DNA of 64,000 nt, from the NCBI RefSeq assembly GCF_004365635.1, contig NZ_SOBH01000002.1, positions 434,001-498,000 on the forward strand, read 5' to 3'. Position 1 is the first letter of the stretch, and every line of letters starts with the position of its first letter. The notes under the pieces are model-generated. The model ran no database searches. It was not told where the DNA came from and worked only from the letters and a program-made list of their open reading frames with translations. The position numbers and the translations under genes are program-made. The DNA is from Litoreibacter halocynthiae (lineage in GTDB: Bacteria; Pseudomonadota; Alphaproteobacteria; Rhodobacterales; Rhodobacteraceae). Of the stretch, positions 1 to 7,127 are shown one piece after another.

Positions 1-55
1 CGCTCGCCAAAACCAAGGCACCGCCCGCAAGTGTTCCCTTCTTCGACAACAGCAC
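1..55 (-). CDS. Possible 5' end of a divergent gene, cut by the window edge
   Basis: On the minus strand an open frame runs off the left edge. A GTG at 55-53 is preceded by CGGGAG six bases upstream, and the short peptide begins MLLSKKGTLAGGALVLAS, which resembles the basic start and hydrophobic core of a signal peptide or membrane anchor. A TGA lies in frame upstream, so the start must be close to this point. Only 18 codons are visible and the product cannot be named. If it is real, the 108 bases between it and the next gene form a divergent promoter region. Confidence 0.3.
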   Translation of the reverse strand, partial: MLLSKKGTLAGGALVLAS

Positions 56-163
56 CGGCAGCTCCCGTTTCTTAAGGATTCAGTAGTGCGAACAGCACTG
101 GTGTTCTCTATCTAGAAACAGTTTCATAATCCTGCCCTATTTTGTCGCTAGCGCACGGAGGAT

Positions 164-1171
164 ATGAATTTGGTCGACAGCATACCAACCCACCCCGCAG
201 CGTTATCGGGGAAAGCCCCGCGCGCCCTGCGTGACCGGATGCTGTTCTGGGGGCTGATCGCATTGTTCATCTTCGGATTGTTCGGCCTTATCAGCGCGAC
301 GGGTTGGCAGGAAACATGGGACGAGCTGCGCAAATTGTCAGCTTGGCAGGTTGGCGTGCTTCTGGCCTTGTCGATGATCAACTACCTGTTGCGCGGATTG
401 CGCTGGCACATCTTGGCGCGTCGTCTGGGCATTAGCCTCCCGCTTCGCTACTCGCTTTTGCACTTCATTGGTGGCTTTGCGATGACCATCACCCCCGCGC
501 GGGTGGGTGAATTTGTGCGTCTGCGATGGCTCACGCGCATGACGGGATGGAGCATTGAACGTGTAACTCCCCTCCCCCTAGCCGATCGTGCATTTGACAT
601 GGCGACGATGGGATTGGTTCTAGGCGCCGCACTACTTATTTCCGGCCAAGGCAACATCAGCGCGGGTATCGTCGCGATCACCGCCATCGCTTCGGCGATT
701 GTGGTGACGCGTCCAAAGCTGCTGATCAAGCTGGTGGAAGCCCTTTTCGGCGCAATTGGTCGCTGGCCGCGCCCGTTTGCAAGATTGCGCCAAGCAGCCC
801 GCTCTATGGGACTGTTCAGCGCGGCTCGGACAACCGGCCCTGCCTTCCTCCTCAGTGTCGTTGGATGGATGGCCGAAGGCTATGCCCTATACCTGCTACT
901 TCAATGGATGGGGGCCGAGGTCAGCATCGCAACCGCGACCTTTATCTTCGTATTTGCCACATTGGCAGGTGGCCTGACAGGTGCGCCGGGTGGACTGGGT
1001 GGTGCCGAGGCCACAATGATGGTTCTATTGGCAATGAACGGAACCCCACTTCATGTCGCCCTCGCCGCAACCACCGTTATCCGCATCACCACTCTCTGGT
1101 TTGCGATCGCCATTGGCGCGCTCGTCTTTCCGTTCTCCGAAGCCCTTTCACACAAGTCGAAAAAAGTATGA
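164..1171 (+). CDS. UPF0104/lysylphosphatidylglycerol synthase-type integral membrane protein
   Basis: A 335-residue polytopic membrane protein with about eight hydrophobic segments. Family-type motifs are visible: NYLLRGLRWHIL near residue 75, TPARVGEFVRLRWL near 110, and the glycine-rich GAPGGLGGAE near 275. This is the flippase-like transmembrane domain (PF03706 type) found alone, without the lysyltransferase domain of MprF. Its TGA overlaps the ATG of the following DprE1-like gene, so the three genes at 164-3215 look translationally coupled. Inference: it may move or handle the lipid-linked sugar made by the next two enzymes. The family call is firm; the substrate is unknown. Confidence 0.8.
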   Translation: MNLVDSIPTHPAALSGKAPRALRDRMLFWGLIALFIFGLFGLISATGWQETWDELRKLSAWQVGVLLALSMINYLLRGLRWHILARRLGISLPLRYSLLHFIGGFAMTITPARVGEFVRLRWLTRMTGWSIERVTPLPLADRAFDMATMGLVLGAALLISGQGNISAGIVAITAIASAIVVTRPKLLIKLVEALFGAIGRWPRPFARLRQAARSMGLFSAARTTGPAFLLSVVGWMAEGYALYLLLQWMGAEVSIATATFIFVFATLAGGLTGAPGGLGGAEATMMVLLAMNGTPLHVALAATTVIRITTLWFAIAIGALVFPFSEALSHKSKKV

Positions 1172-2481
1172 TCTGGAACACTCTCACTTATACCGGCTGG
1201 GGTCGGGTTCGTAGCGCGACCGCACAAGTCGCGCGCCCCGAACGCACCTCCTCACTTGCAGCACTGCAAGCAGAGACCGCTGCACCCGCAATTGGCATGT
1301 GCCGGTCCTACGGGGACTCCTGCCTGAATGATGGCGGCCATGCCGTGGATATGACCCGCATGGATAGGTTGCTCGGATTTGATCCGGACACCGGAATCCT
1401 AGAGGTCGAAGCAGGTGCGCGTATCGGCGACATCGCGCGCCGTTTTGCCCCTGACGGCTGGCTACCCAGCGTTATGCCCGGAACCGGCTTTGCCACGGTT
1501 GGCGGCTGCATCGCCCATGATGTGCACGGAAAGAACCACCACGGCGCGGGATCTTTTGGCCAGCATGTGGTCGAGATCAGCCTGATGAATGGTGGCAAAC
1601 TGCAAAAGGTAAGCCCGTCAAAGGGCGTGAAGCTGTTCCGCGCCACCATTGGCGGCATGGGCCAAACCGGCGTTATCGTTTCAGCCAAGCTTCAGCTGCT
1701 TCCATGCAAGGGCGACATCATGACAGTCACCGAGCGCAGGATCGAAAATCTTGAACACTTTCTAGAGGCTTTGGACGCCTCAAAATCCACCTACACCGTC
1801 GGCTGGATCGATGCGACGGCACAGGGCGAAGCGCTTGGGCGCGGGATTTTGGAAGAAGCCGAGACCGGTTATGGTTTGGTACCGGATGCAAAACCGTCGC
1901 GCGCTGTCCCGTTCAATGCCCCCCGCTGGGCCTTGGCCACTCCAGTGGTGCGCTTTTTTAATGCAGCCTATTTTCGCCGTGTGCCGGAACGCGGCAGGAC
2001 CAGCGTAAAGCCGATCACCGAGTTTTTCTTTCCGCTCGACAAACTTCTTGAGTGGAACCGCCTCTACGGCAAACGCGGCTTTCACCAGTTCCAATGCGTG
2101 GTCCCTGTGTCAGAGGCTGCCGTGTTGCGGTTGATGCTGGACAAGATCGGCTCTGCCGGTCTCGCCTCCCCCTTGGCTGTACTCAAACGCATGGGGTCGG
2201 GCCGCGCGGGGCTCATGTCCTTCCCGATGGAAGGCTATACTCTCGCAATCGACTTCCCTAACCGCGCAGGCGCCGAAGCCCTGATCGCCGAGTTGGAAGA
2301 AATCACGGAAAAAGCGGGCGGGCGGGTCTATATGGCCAAAGACGCCACCCTAGATCCGTCCCATCTGACGAAAATGTACCCAGACGTTACCAAATTCGCC
2401 AAACTTGTAAGCAGCATTGATCCGGACGGGCAGTACGAGACCGATCAAACCCGCCGCCTCAACATTCGGAGCCACGCATGA
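1168..2481 (+). CDS. FAD-binding oxidoreductase, DprE1-like (decaprenylphosphoryl-ribose 2'-oxidase family)
   Basis: A 437-residue flavoprotein. Known role of the family: oxidise the 2'-hydroxyl of polyprenyl-phospho-ribofuranose to the keto intermediate, the first half of the epimerisation to arabinofuranose. Visible marks are RSYGD at residues 46-50, the FAD-contacting stretch HGKNHHGAGSFG at 120-131, and the C-terminal SFPMEGYTLAIDFP. I chose the ATG at 1168 because it overlaps the upstream stop as ATGA and gives the normal family N-terminus; a longer open frame reaches back to 865 but lies inside the preceding gene. It is followed by the reductase partner with another ATGA overlap. Confidence 0.85.
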   Translation: MIWNTLTYTGWGRVRSATAQVARPERTSSLAALQAETAAPAIGMCRSYGDSCLNDGGHAVDMTRMDRLLGFDPDTGILEVEAGARIGDIARRFAPDGWLPSVMPGTGFATVGGCIAHDVHGKNHHGAGSFGQHVVEISLMNGGKLQKVSPSKGVKLFRATIGGMGQTGVIVSAKLQLLPCKGDIMTVTERRIENLEHFLEALDASKSTYTVGWIDATAQGEALGRGILEEAETGYGLVPDAKPSRAVPFNAPRWALATPVVRFFNAAYFRRVPERGRTSVKPITEFFFPLDKLLEWNRLYGKRGFHQFQCVVPVSEAAVLRLMLDKIGSAGLASPLAVLKRMGSGRAGLMSFPMEGYTLAIDFPNRAGAEALIAELEEITEKAGGRVYMAKDATLDPSHLTKMYPDVTKFAKLVSSIDPDGQYETDQTRRLNIRSHA

Positions 2482-3215
2482 CCGAAACTTGGATCATTCT
2501 CGGGGCAACGTCCTCAATGGCCCGCGCATTTGCGCGCGCTGTCTCCAAAAACGGCGATCAGGTCATTTTGGCGGGCCGTGACATACCCGATCTGGAAGCC
2601 AGTGCGTCCGACTGCGCGTTGCAAGGCGCCCCGATTGCCGAGGCCATACAGTTCGACGCAAGGGAAGCAGCCACTTTCGCGCCAATCATCGAACGCGCAT
2701 CCGAACTGGAAGGTATGATTAACGTCGCGGTCTTCGTCGGCTCGATGCCGTCTCAGGACCAAATCGACACCGACCCGTCGCTGATTGCGGGCACCGTGAC
2801 TGACAATTACGCAGGACCTGCAACCTTTCTTCAGCTTGTCGCGTCTACCATGGAGGAACGTGGTGGCGGAACCGTCGTGGGTGTAGGCTCGGTGGCGGGC
2901 GACAGGGGCCGGATCGGCAACTATGTATATGGCTCCGCCAAAGCAGGGTTTCACACCTATCTCAGCGGGCTGCGCAATCGCCTGACGCGATCTGGCGGGC
3001 ATGTTGTCACCGTAAAACCGGGATTCGTGGACACTGCAATGACTTGGGGGATCGAGGGGATGTTCCTTGTCGCAACTCCGGACAAGATCGCAGCTGACAT
3101 TCTCAAAGCCGTCGAAAAACGCAAAGACGTGATTTACACGCCGGGGTTCTGGCGGCTGATCATGGGGATCATCACGGCCATTCCTGAACGCGTGTTCAAA
3201 AAACTCAGCGTTTAG
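2478..3215 (+). CDS. Short-chain dehydrogenase/reductase, DprE2-like (keto-arabinose reductase family)
   Basis: A 245-residue SDR. The nucleotide-binding turn GATSSMA is at residues 9-15 and the catalytic triad appears to be Ser138, Tyr151 and Lys155 (YGSAK). The family partner of DprE1 reduces the 2'-keto intermediate with NADH to give polyprenyl-phospho-arabinose. The start overlaps the DprE1-like stop (ATGA), so the two are made together. The N-terminal WIILGATSSMARA is typical of the DprE2 branch rather than general SDRs. A UbiA-type ribosyl transferase, which would complete the pathway, is not in this window. Confidence 0.82.
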   Translation: MTETWIILGATSSMARAFARAVSKNGDQVILAGRDIPDLEASASDCALQGAPIAEAIQFDAREAATFAPIIERASELEGMINVAVFVGSMPSQDQIDTDPSLIAGTVTDNYAGPATFLQLVASTMEERGGGTVVGVGSVAGDRGRIGNYVYGSAKAGFHTYLSGLRNRLTRSGGHVVTVKPGFVDTAMTWGIEGMFLVATPDKIAADILKAVEKRKDVIYTPGFWRLIMGIITAIPERVFKKLSV

Positions 3216-3459
3216 AATCCAAACGCCTTTTGAGACAGCCCTGCCGCGTAGAACATCAGTGTCAGGGTGAACAGGGTCATGGAGAGACGAGCAGGCCTAA
3301 GTAGGCTGCTTTGCGGCTGGTCGCTATATCAAGAGTAATCGCCGCAATCATTCCGATCTGGAAAAGAAGAGCCCAGCTCGCAATCCGCCGTTTGCACTTG
3401 GTCGAGGGCCTCCAATCTGTGCCCTCCAAAACCAAGGAAATTCCGAAGCCAACAATCAA
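3212..3459 (-). pseudogene. Possible frameshifted remnant of a small membrane protein
   Basis: Two minus-strand frames join at an ATGA. The first (3459 to 3277, TTG start) ends in two hydrophobic segments. The second (3280 to 3212) reads MTLFTLTLMFYAAGLSQ and continues the same hydrophobic pattern. Read together with a single frame change they look like one short membrane protein of about 80 residues. The end overlaps the SDR stop by four bases. I do not recognise the family. It could also be chance coding in a spacer. Confidence 0.28.
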
Positions 3460-3676
3460 ATTGCATTCTTGACCCCGTGCTACACCAAATCAATCAACTC
3501 AATTGTTTGCGGGCGTCAAGAATTCACGCGTCGCGCTTTGGCAGTTAAACAGTTGGCAACGACCTTCAGCGCTTGGGTCGGCGTACGCTCCATTGCTAAC
3601 CAGAAGGTTTCAAACAAGATATCAGCGCGAAAAAAGGTGCCGTCGACACCAAGATCAGGGGTATGTCGATTTTGGA
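3460..3676. other. Spacer with no gene seen
   Basis: The spacer lies between the possible membrane-gene remnant and the 3' end of the lytic transglycosylase. Both strands carry only short open frames with no recognisable composition. GGTGCCGTCGACACC near 3639 can fold into a small hairpin but lacks a T run in either direction. I see no RNA gene here. Confidence 0.5.
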
Positions 3677-4492
3677 CTAGCCATTCGTGCGGAAAACGCA
3701 GCCATCGGACACCAGTTCTGGCGGCGACAAACACATGCCCTTCGCAACTTTCCATGCGGCCAGCACTTTGGGAACATAGTTACGGGTCTCGGAATAGGGC
3801 GGCACGCCCCCATGCTTCTTCACTGCATTTTCGCCCGCGTTATATCCGGCAAGGGCCAGAATAGGGTCGCCGTTGAATTCCTTCATCAGCCATTCCAGAT
3901 AGGCGACGCCGCCTTTGATGTTCTGCACTGGATCGGTGCTGTCCGTCACACCAAAGCGGGCGGCAGTGTCGGGGATCAACTGCATTAGGCCTTGCGCACC
4001 CTTGTTGCTTTCGGCGGCGGCGCGACCACCCGACTCGATCGAGATGAGGGCCAAGACGAAAGCCGGCGATATCTTCTTGTTTAATGTCTCGAGCAGAATT
4101 GTCGTTCCGTGTTGCGACGCGATGGACTGCATGGTCTCTAGCCGTGGCGCTTTGACCGCCTGCCCTTTCGGTGCTTTCCCAAGACTGGCGACTGCATTCG
4201 AGAACCGGCCCGGACCAGATGCATCTATTGACGGGGATACCGCTTGCCAAAACCAGTCCAGCTGCGACGGAGCTGGCACAGATGCTCCGGCTTTGGCCGT
4301 CGCTGTGGTTTTGGTTTCTACACTCTTGGGTTCGATCTGAACCGTTATGAGTTTCTTGGTGCCGCTTTTCGGCGGTGCAATCTTCTTAAAGGTAAAGTTC
4401 CCGCCAAATGCAGGTTTGAGCTCTGCCGCCTTGGCAGAGAAGCCGATGCTCATACACATCAGGACGAATATTGCGCGTTTCTGAATCGACAT
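3677..4492 (-). CDS. Secreted lytic transglycosylase (SLT domain)
   Basis: A 271-residue protein. Residues 1-23 form a signal peptide; a lysine-, threonine- and proline-rich stretch of about 90 residues follows, then a C-terminal SLT/lysozyme-like domain. The catalytic glutamate is E153 in ISIESGG, followed by GLMQLIP (168-174), AGYNAG (215-220) and ETRNYV (235-240), the standard order for the family. It would cleave glycan strands in the periplasm to anhydro-muropeptides. It is divergent from flp1, so it may open the wall for the Tad pilus, but a general peptidoglycan role is equally possible. After AGYNAG the tail contains cysteines typical of the roseobacter members. Confidence 0.9.
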   Translation of the reverse strand: MSIQKRAIFVLMCMSIGFSAKAAELKPAFGGNFTFKKIAPPKSGTKKLITVQIEPKSVETKTTATAKAGASVPAPSQLDWFWQAVSPSIDASGPGRFSNAVASLGKAPKGQAVKAPRLETMQSIASQHGTTILLETLNKKISPAFVLALISIESGGRAAAESNKGAQGLMQLIPDTAARFGVTDSTDPVQNIKGGVAYLEWLMKEFNGDPILALAGYNAGENAVKKHGGVPPYSETRNYVPKVLAAWKVAKGMCLSPPELVSDGCVFRTNG

Positions 4493-4635
4493 GAGCCTGC
4501 CCGACTTGTCGTTGGTGTTATTCTTTTTCAGGACTCTTCCAGAAAACGGGCATCAATTCCACCACAACTAAGAAACAATCAAGAACCTGTGCCAGCATTG
4601 ACGCAACCACCGCGACAGATTCCATGCCCGAAATA

Positions 4636-4650
4636 TTAATTTCTTGTTAA
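4636..4650. promoter_or_regulatory. Candidate CtrA box (TTAA-N7-TTAA)
   Basis: TTAA at 4636-4639, seven bases (TTTCTTG), then TTAA at 4647-4650: an exact match to the consensus bound by the alphaproteobacterial response regulator CtrA. It lies in an AT-rich patch between the transglycosylase (start at 4492) and flp1, about 95 bp upstream of the promoter-like element at 4729. CtrA control of pilin genes is established in Caulobacter; applying it here is inference. Confidence 0.5.
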
Positions 4651-4728
4651 TTATTATTATAAAACAACGAGATGTAAGATTTTAGGAAGATTTATTACCC
4701 TGCTCCGAAAAGGAACCATTCGCGCCCA

Positions 4729-4756
4729 ATTCTCGCCCCGATTGAGGGGGATACAT
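4729..4756 (+). promoter_or_regulatory. flp1 promoter-like element, shared with flp2, flp3 and cpaE
   Basis: ATTCTCGCCCC (from 4729) is followed by GATACAT at 4750-4756. The distance from the T of TCTCGCC (4731) to the GATA is 19 bases, the same spacing as at the other copies at 5182, 5682 and (weaker) 9247. It could be a -35/-10 pair for an alternative sigma factor or an activator site plus -10. The flp1 ATG is about 115 bases downstream. Confidence 0.5.
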
Positions 4757-4865
4757 GCTGCATACCAAGACGGCGACACGGTCTAGAACAGAGGCTGGCC
4801 GGGTCGAACAAGCGTCAGGGTTAACTTGGAAACTAAACAAACTTACATCCTTGGAGGGATACACT

Positions 4866-5060
4866 ATGACACTGAACGCAATGATCAAAAATTTCGCAGC
4901 TGACGAATCTGGCGCAGTAACTGTTGACTGGGTTGTTCTGACCGCTGCCATCGTTGGCTTGGGCATCGCAGTTATGGCTTCTGTTTCCGACGGTCTGGAA
5001 GACCTGTCCGGCGACATCGAAAACCAGCTGACGACTCAAGGCATCTCGACCACTTTCTAA
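4866..5060 (+). CDS. Flp-family type IVb prepilin, copy 1
   Basis: A 64-residue prepilin. A short basic leader ends DESG (cleavage expected after Gly16) and is followed by AVTVDWVVLTAAIVG, the hydrophobic assembly helix. Position +5 is Asp followed by Trp, where classical Flp pilins have Glu-Tyr. The protein ends GISTTF, as flp3 does (LISTSF). The start at 4866 has a strong GGAGGG seven bases upstream; a longer frame exists but has no such site. A near-perfect terminator follows, so it is probably a single-gene unit and the major pilin. The prepilin peptidase at 15551 would process it. Confidence 0.9.
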   Translation: MTLNAMIKNFAADESGAVTVDWVVLTAAIVGLGIAVMASVSDGLEDLSGDIENQLTTQGISTTF

Positions 5061-5093
5061 GTTGGTCGTCGCCTAGAGCGACTTCGAGATTGG

Positions 5094-5120
5094 GCCGCGT
5101 TCTTCGGAACGCGGCTTTTT
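5094..5120 (+). terminator. Rho-independent terminator of flp1
   Basis: A nine-base perfect stem, GCCGCGTTC at 5094-5102 and GAACGCGGC at 5107-5115, closed by the very stable TTCG tetraloop and followed by TTTTT. Confidence 0.93.
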
Positions 5121-5181
5121 CGCGTTTTGCAGCCACAGCCCTTGCGCAATCACCAATCAACAATGACCCAAATCTGGTCCA

Positions 5182-5209
5182 ACTCTCGCCCTATTCTTTT
5201 CGGATAAAT
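5182..5209 (+). promoter_or_regulatory. flp2 promoter-like element, shared with flp1, flp3 and cpaE
   Basis: ACTCTCGCCC followed by GATAAAT at 5203-5209, with the same 19-base offset as at flp1. The distance from GATA to the flp2 ATG (117 bases) almost equals that at flp1 (116 bases). The leader that follows can form two small hairpins: AAGGT/ACCTT near 5237-5251 and GGGATA/TATCCC at 5254-5269. Confidence 0.5.
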
Positions 5210-5319
5210 TTTTCATCTTACAACAACAATCCAAAGAAGGTCGGCAACCTTGCGGGATACCACTATCCCAATCTGACGCAGAGAACCAAGCCAGACCTAA
5301 GATCAATGAGGGGTAGATT

Positions 5320-5514
5320 ATGACACTGAACAAACTGACCAAAAAATTCGCTTCGGACGAGTCTGGCGTCATTACCACCGATACGATGGTGATGATCGCT
5401 GCAGGCGGCCTTTTGAGCGTCGCGGTTATGGTCTTTGCCAGCGCCGGCGTCGAGCAGCTCGACAAAGACAAAGCCTATCAGCTGAAGGCTCAGGAGAAGG
5501 TCACCACTTTTTAG
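5320..5514 (+). CDS. Flp-like prepilin, divergent copy 2
   Basis: A 64-residue protein sharing the MTLN start, the FASDESG leader and the TTF ending with flp1. After the predicted cleavage at Gly16 it reads VITTDTMVMIAAGG, so the Asp at +5 is kept but the following Trp is Thr. The C-terminal third is highly charged (KDKAYQLKAQEK). It is followed by its own terminator. It could be a minor or initiating pilin rather than the main subunit, or a decaying duplicate; the intact frame and GAGGGG ribosome-binding site argue that it is expressed. Confidence 0.82.
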   Translation: MTLNKLTKKFASDESGVITTDTMVMIAAGGLLSVAVMVFASAGVEQLDKDKAYQLKAQEKVTTF

Positions 5515-5547
5515 ACGTGGCGGCACAGTATTGACCACGCCAGTGAG

Positions 5548-5577
5548 GGGCGCGTTCTTGGAAGCGCGGCCTTTTTT
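5548..5577 (+). terminator. Terminator of flp2
   Basis: GCGC and TTC on one arm pair with GAA and GCGC on the other, with one bulged G and a TTG loop. GGCC and TTTTTT follow. The layout resembles an eroded copy of the flp1 terminator, as expected if the gene plus its control regions were duplicated. Confidence 0.7.
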
Positions 5578-5681
5578 AACGGCCGAAAGCACTCACAACC
5601 TTTCGTCGCCGACTTCGAAAACGGAAACGATCAGTTTCTAACTCAGACCGCAAATATGGCGAGATTGCCTTATTCCTTCTA

Positions 5682-5709
5682 AATTTTGCCTAAATTCGTT
5701 GCGATAATT
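5682..5709 (+). promoter_or_regulatory. flp3 promoter-like element, shared with flp1, flp2 and cpaE
   Basis: ATTTTGCC (T block at 5684-5687) followed by GATAATT at 5703-5709, again 19 bases after the first T. The first block is the most divergent of the flp copies (TTTTGCC instead of TCTCGCC). The leader to the flp3 ATG is much shorter, about 50 bases. Confidence 0.4.
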
Positions 5710-5755
5710 GGCATGTTGCAATCAAGGCCCCAGGCCAGTTCCGTCGGAGAGTAAA

Positions 5756-5944
5756 ATGACGTATCTAGTATCCCGATTTTTGACAGACGACTCTGGCGCT
5801 GTAACCGTAGATTGGGTCATTCTGTCTGCGGGCGTCATTGGATTGGCACTGGCTTCAATGGGTGTCGTCATCGATGGCACTGAAGACCTGACGGGCGATG
5901 TAGACACGACCCTCAGCAGCCAGTTAATCAGCACCTCGTTTTGA
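5756..5944 (+). CDS. Flp-family type IVb prepilin, copy 3
   Basis: A 62-residue prepilin. The leader ends DDSG (cleavage after Gly14) and the mature start AVTVDWVILSAGVIG is very close to flp1. The C-terminus LISTSF matches flp1's ending. GGAGAG lies four bases before the chosen ATG. No strong terminator separates it from cpaB 137 bases downstream, so flp3 may be co-transcribed with cpaB. Two near-identical pilins suggest dosage or antigenic redundancy. Confidence 0.9.
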   Translation: MTYLVSRFLTDDSGAVTVDWVILSAGVIGLALASMGVVIDGTEDLTGDVDTTLSSQLISTSF

Positions 5945-6081
5945 TCAAACGGCCCGCGTGACGCCGCGGTAAATCCACGCCAGCTCCTACATTTTGCCGC
6001 ATTTGCCGTGCATGACTGCGGTCACACGAGTGAGCCTGACCGGCAAATCGGCAGGTGTTACAATATTTAAAGGGGCTAAAA

Positions 6082-6915
6082 ATGCGATTGGTATTCGGGT
6101 TAGTACTGGTAGTCGGCGTCGCCTTGGCGGGCTTCGCTGCATACATGGCGAAAAACAGGTTCGACCAATATCAGGCCAAAGTGGCCGCTCAGGAGAAATT
6201 GCTGAAAAGCAATGTTCCCTTGGAAGCTGTCTTTACGGTAAAGCGGCAGATTGCTTATGGCGAAACGCTCACCAAAGACGACGTGCAGATCATCGCTTGG
6301 CCAAACAACGCCATTCCTGAAGGCGCATTTCAAAAAGGCGAGGACTTGTTCCCTGCCACTGGCGCCCTTCGCACTGTTCTTCGCGTAATGGAAAAAGACG
6401 AAGCCGTTATGGCATCGAAAGTGACAGAGCCGGGCGAAGACGCCGGTGTGTCCTCGCGCCTGTCAAAAGGTATGCGCGCTTTCGCGTTGCGTGTTGACGT
6501 ATCATCCGGCGTATCAGGCTTTCTGCGCCCCGGTGACCATGTCGACGTATACTGGACCGGTAATAGCCAAGGTCGCGAAGTTACAAAACTGATCGATACG
6601 CGTTTGCAGTTGCTTGCCGTAGACCAGATTGCCGATGGCGACCGCTCTGCCCCGACAATTGCACGGACTGTAACCGTGGCCGCGTCGCCAGCAGAAGTCG
6701 GAGCATTGGCACAAGCCCAGTCGTCTGGCCGCCTGTCTCTATCCCTTGTTGGTGCCGGTGATGACACCGAGGTCGCAGCAGTTGAAATCGATCAAAACCA
6801 GCTTCTGGGTATTCTTGAAGAAAAGGCCATCGAAGCCAAAGCCGCGAAGGTTTGCACAATCAAGACCCGCAAAGGTGCTGACGTCGTAGAAATCCCGATC
6901 CCCTGCGCTGAATGA
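6082..6915 (+). CDS. cpaB: Flp pilus assembly protein CpaB/RcpC
   Basis: A 277-residue protein. It has an N-terminal membrane anchor (MRLVFGLVLVVGVALAGF), a SAF-like domain (residues about 50-115: VKRQIAYGETLTKDDVQ), then the RcpC/CpaB beta domain with FLRPGDHVDVYWTG. CpaB works with the secretin in the outer-membrane part of the Tad machine. The ATG at 6082 is preferred because AGGGG sits six bases upstream; an in-frame GTG at 6055 lacks a site. A strong hairpin follows at 6942, separating it from cpaC. Confidence 0.9.
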   Translation: MRLVFGLVLVVGVALAGFAAYMAKNRFDQYQAKVAAQEKLLKSNVPLEAVFTVKRQIAYGETLTKDDVQIIAWPNNAIPEGAFQKGEDLFPATGALRTVLRVMEKDEAVMASKVTEPGEDAGVSSRLSKGMRAFALRVDVSSGVSGFLRPGDHVDVYWTGNSQGREVTKLIDTRLQLLAVDQIADGDRSAPTIARTVTVAASPAEVGALAQAQSSGRLSLSLVGAGDDTEVAAVEIDQNQLLGILEEKAIEAKAAKVCTIKTRKGADVVEIPIPCAE

Positions 6916-6941
6916 TCTGGAACCAATTTACAAACGACTTC

Positions 6942-6967
6942 ACGGCACCCTATATTGGGTGCCGTTT
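6942..6967 (+). terminator. Hairpin terminator between cpaB and cpaC
   Basis: A nine-base perfect stem, ACGGCACCC (6942-6950) and GGGTGCCGT (6957-6965), with loop TATATT and only a short T tract. It would reduce read-through from cpaB into cpaC. Confidence 0.7.
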
Positions 6968-7098
6968 CCGTGTGACCTACTAGAATTTGCGTTGTGTTGC
7001 GACAGGCCCACATAAAAGACGCGCGGTAAACACCTGATTCTTGCAATAAATTTTAAATTCGCGCATGGTTCTCGTGAAAATGGGCAAAAGACCCGTTC

Positions 7099-7126
7099 CA
7101 CTTAAGTGATCAGAGAGGCAGATCAC
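7099..7126 (+). promoter_or_regulatory. Inverted repeats at the cpaC translation start
   Basis: CACTTAAGTG (7099-7108) is a perfect ten-base palindrome. It overlaps GTGATC (7106-7111), which can pair with GATCAC at 7121-7126, leaving the ribosome-binding AGAGAGGCA in the loop one base before the cpaC ATG. This could be an operator or a translational control hairpin; the role is not known. Confidence 0.35.
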
Positions 7127-7127
7127 A

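Noticed and set aside
865-1167. Upstream extension of the DprE1-like frame
   Set aside because: It overlaps the UPF0104 gene entirely and has no family similarity; the ATG at 1168 with ATGA overlap is better.
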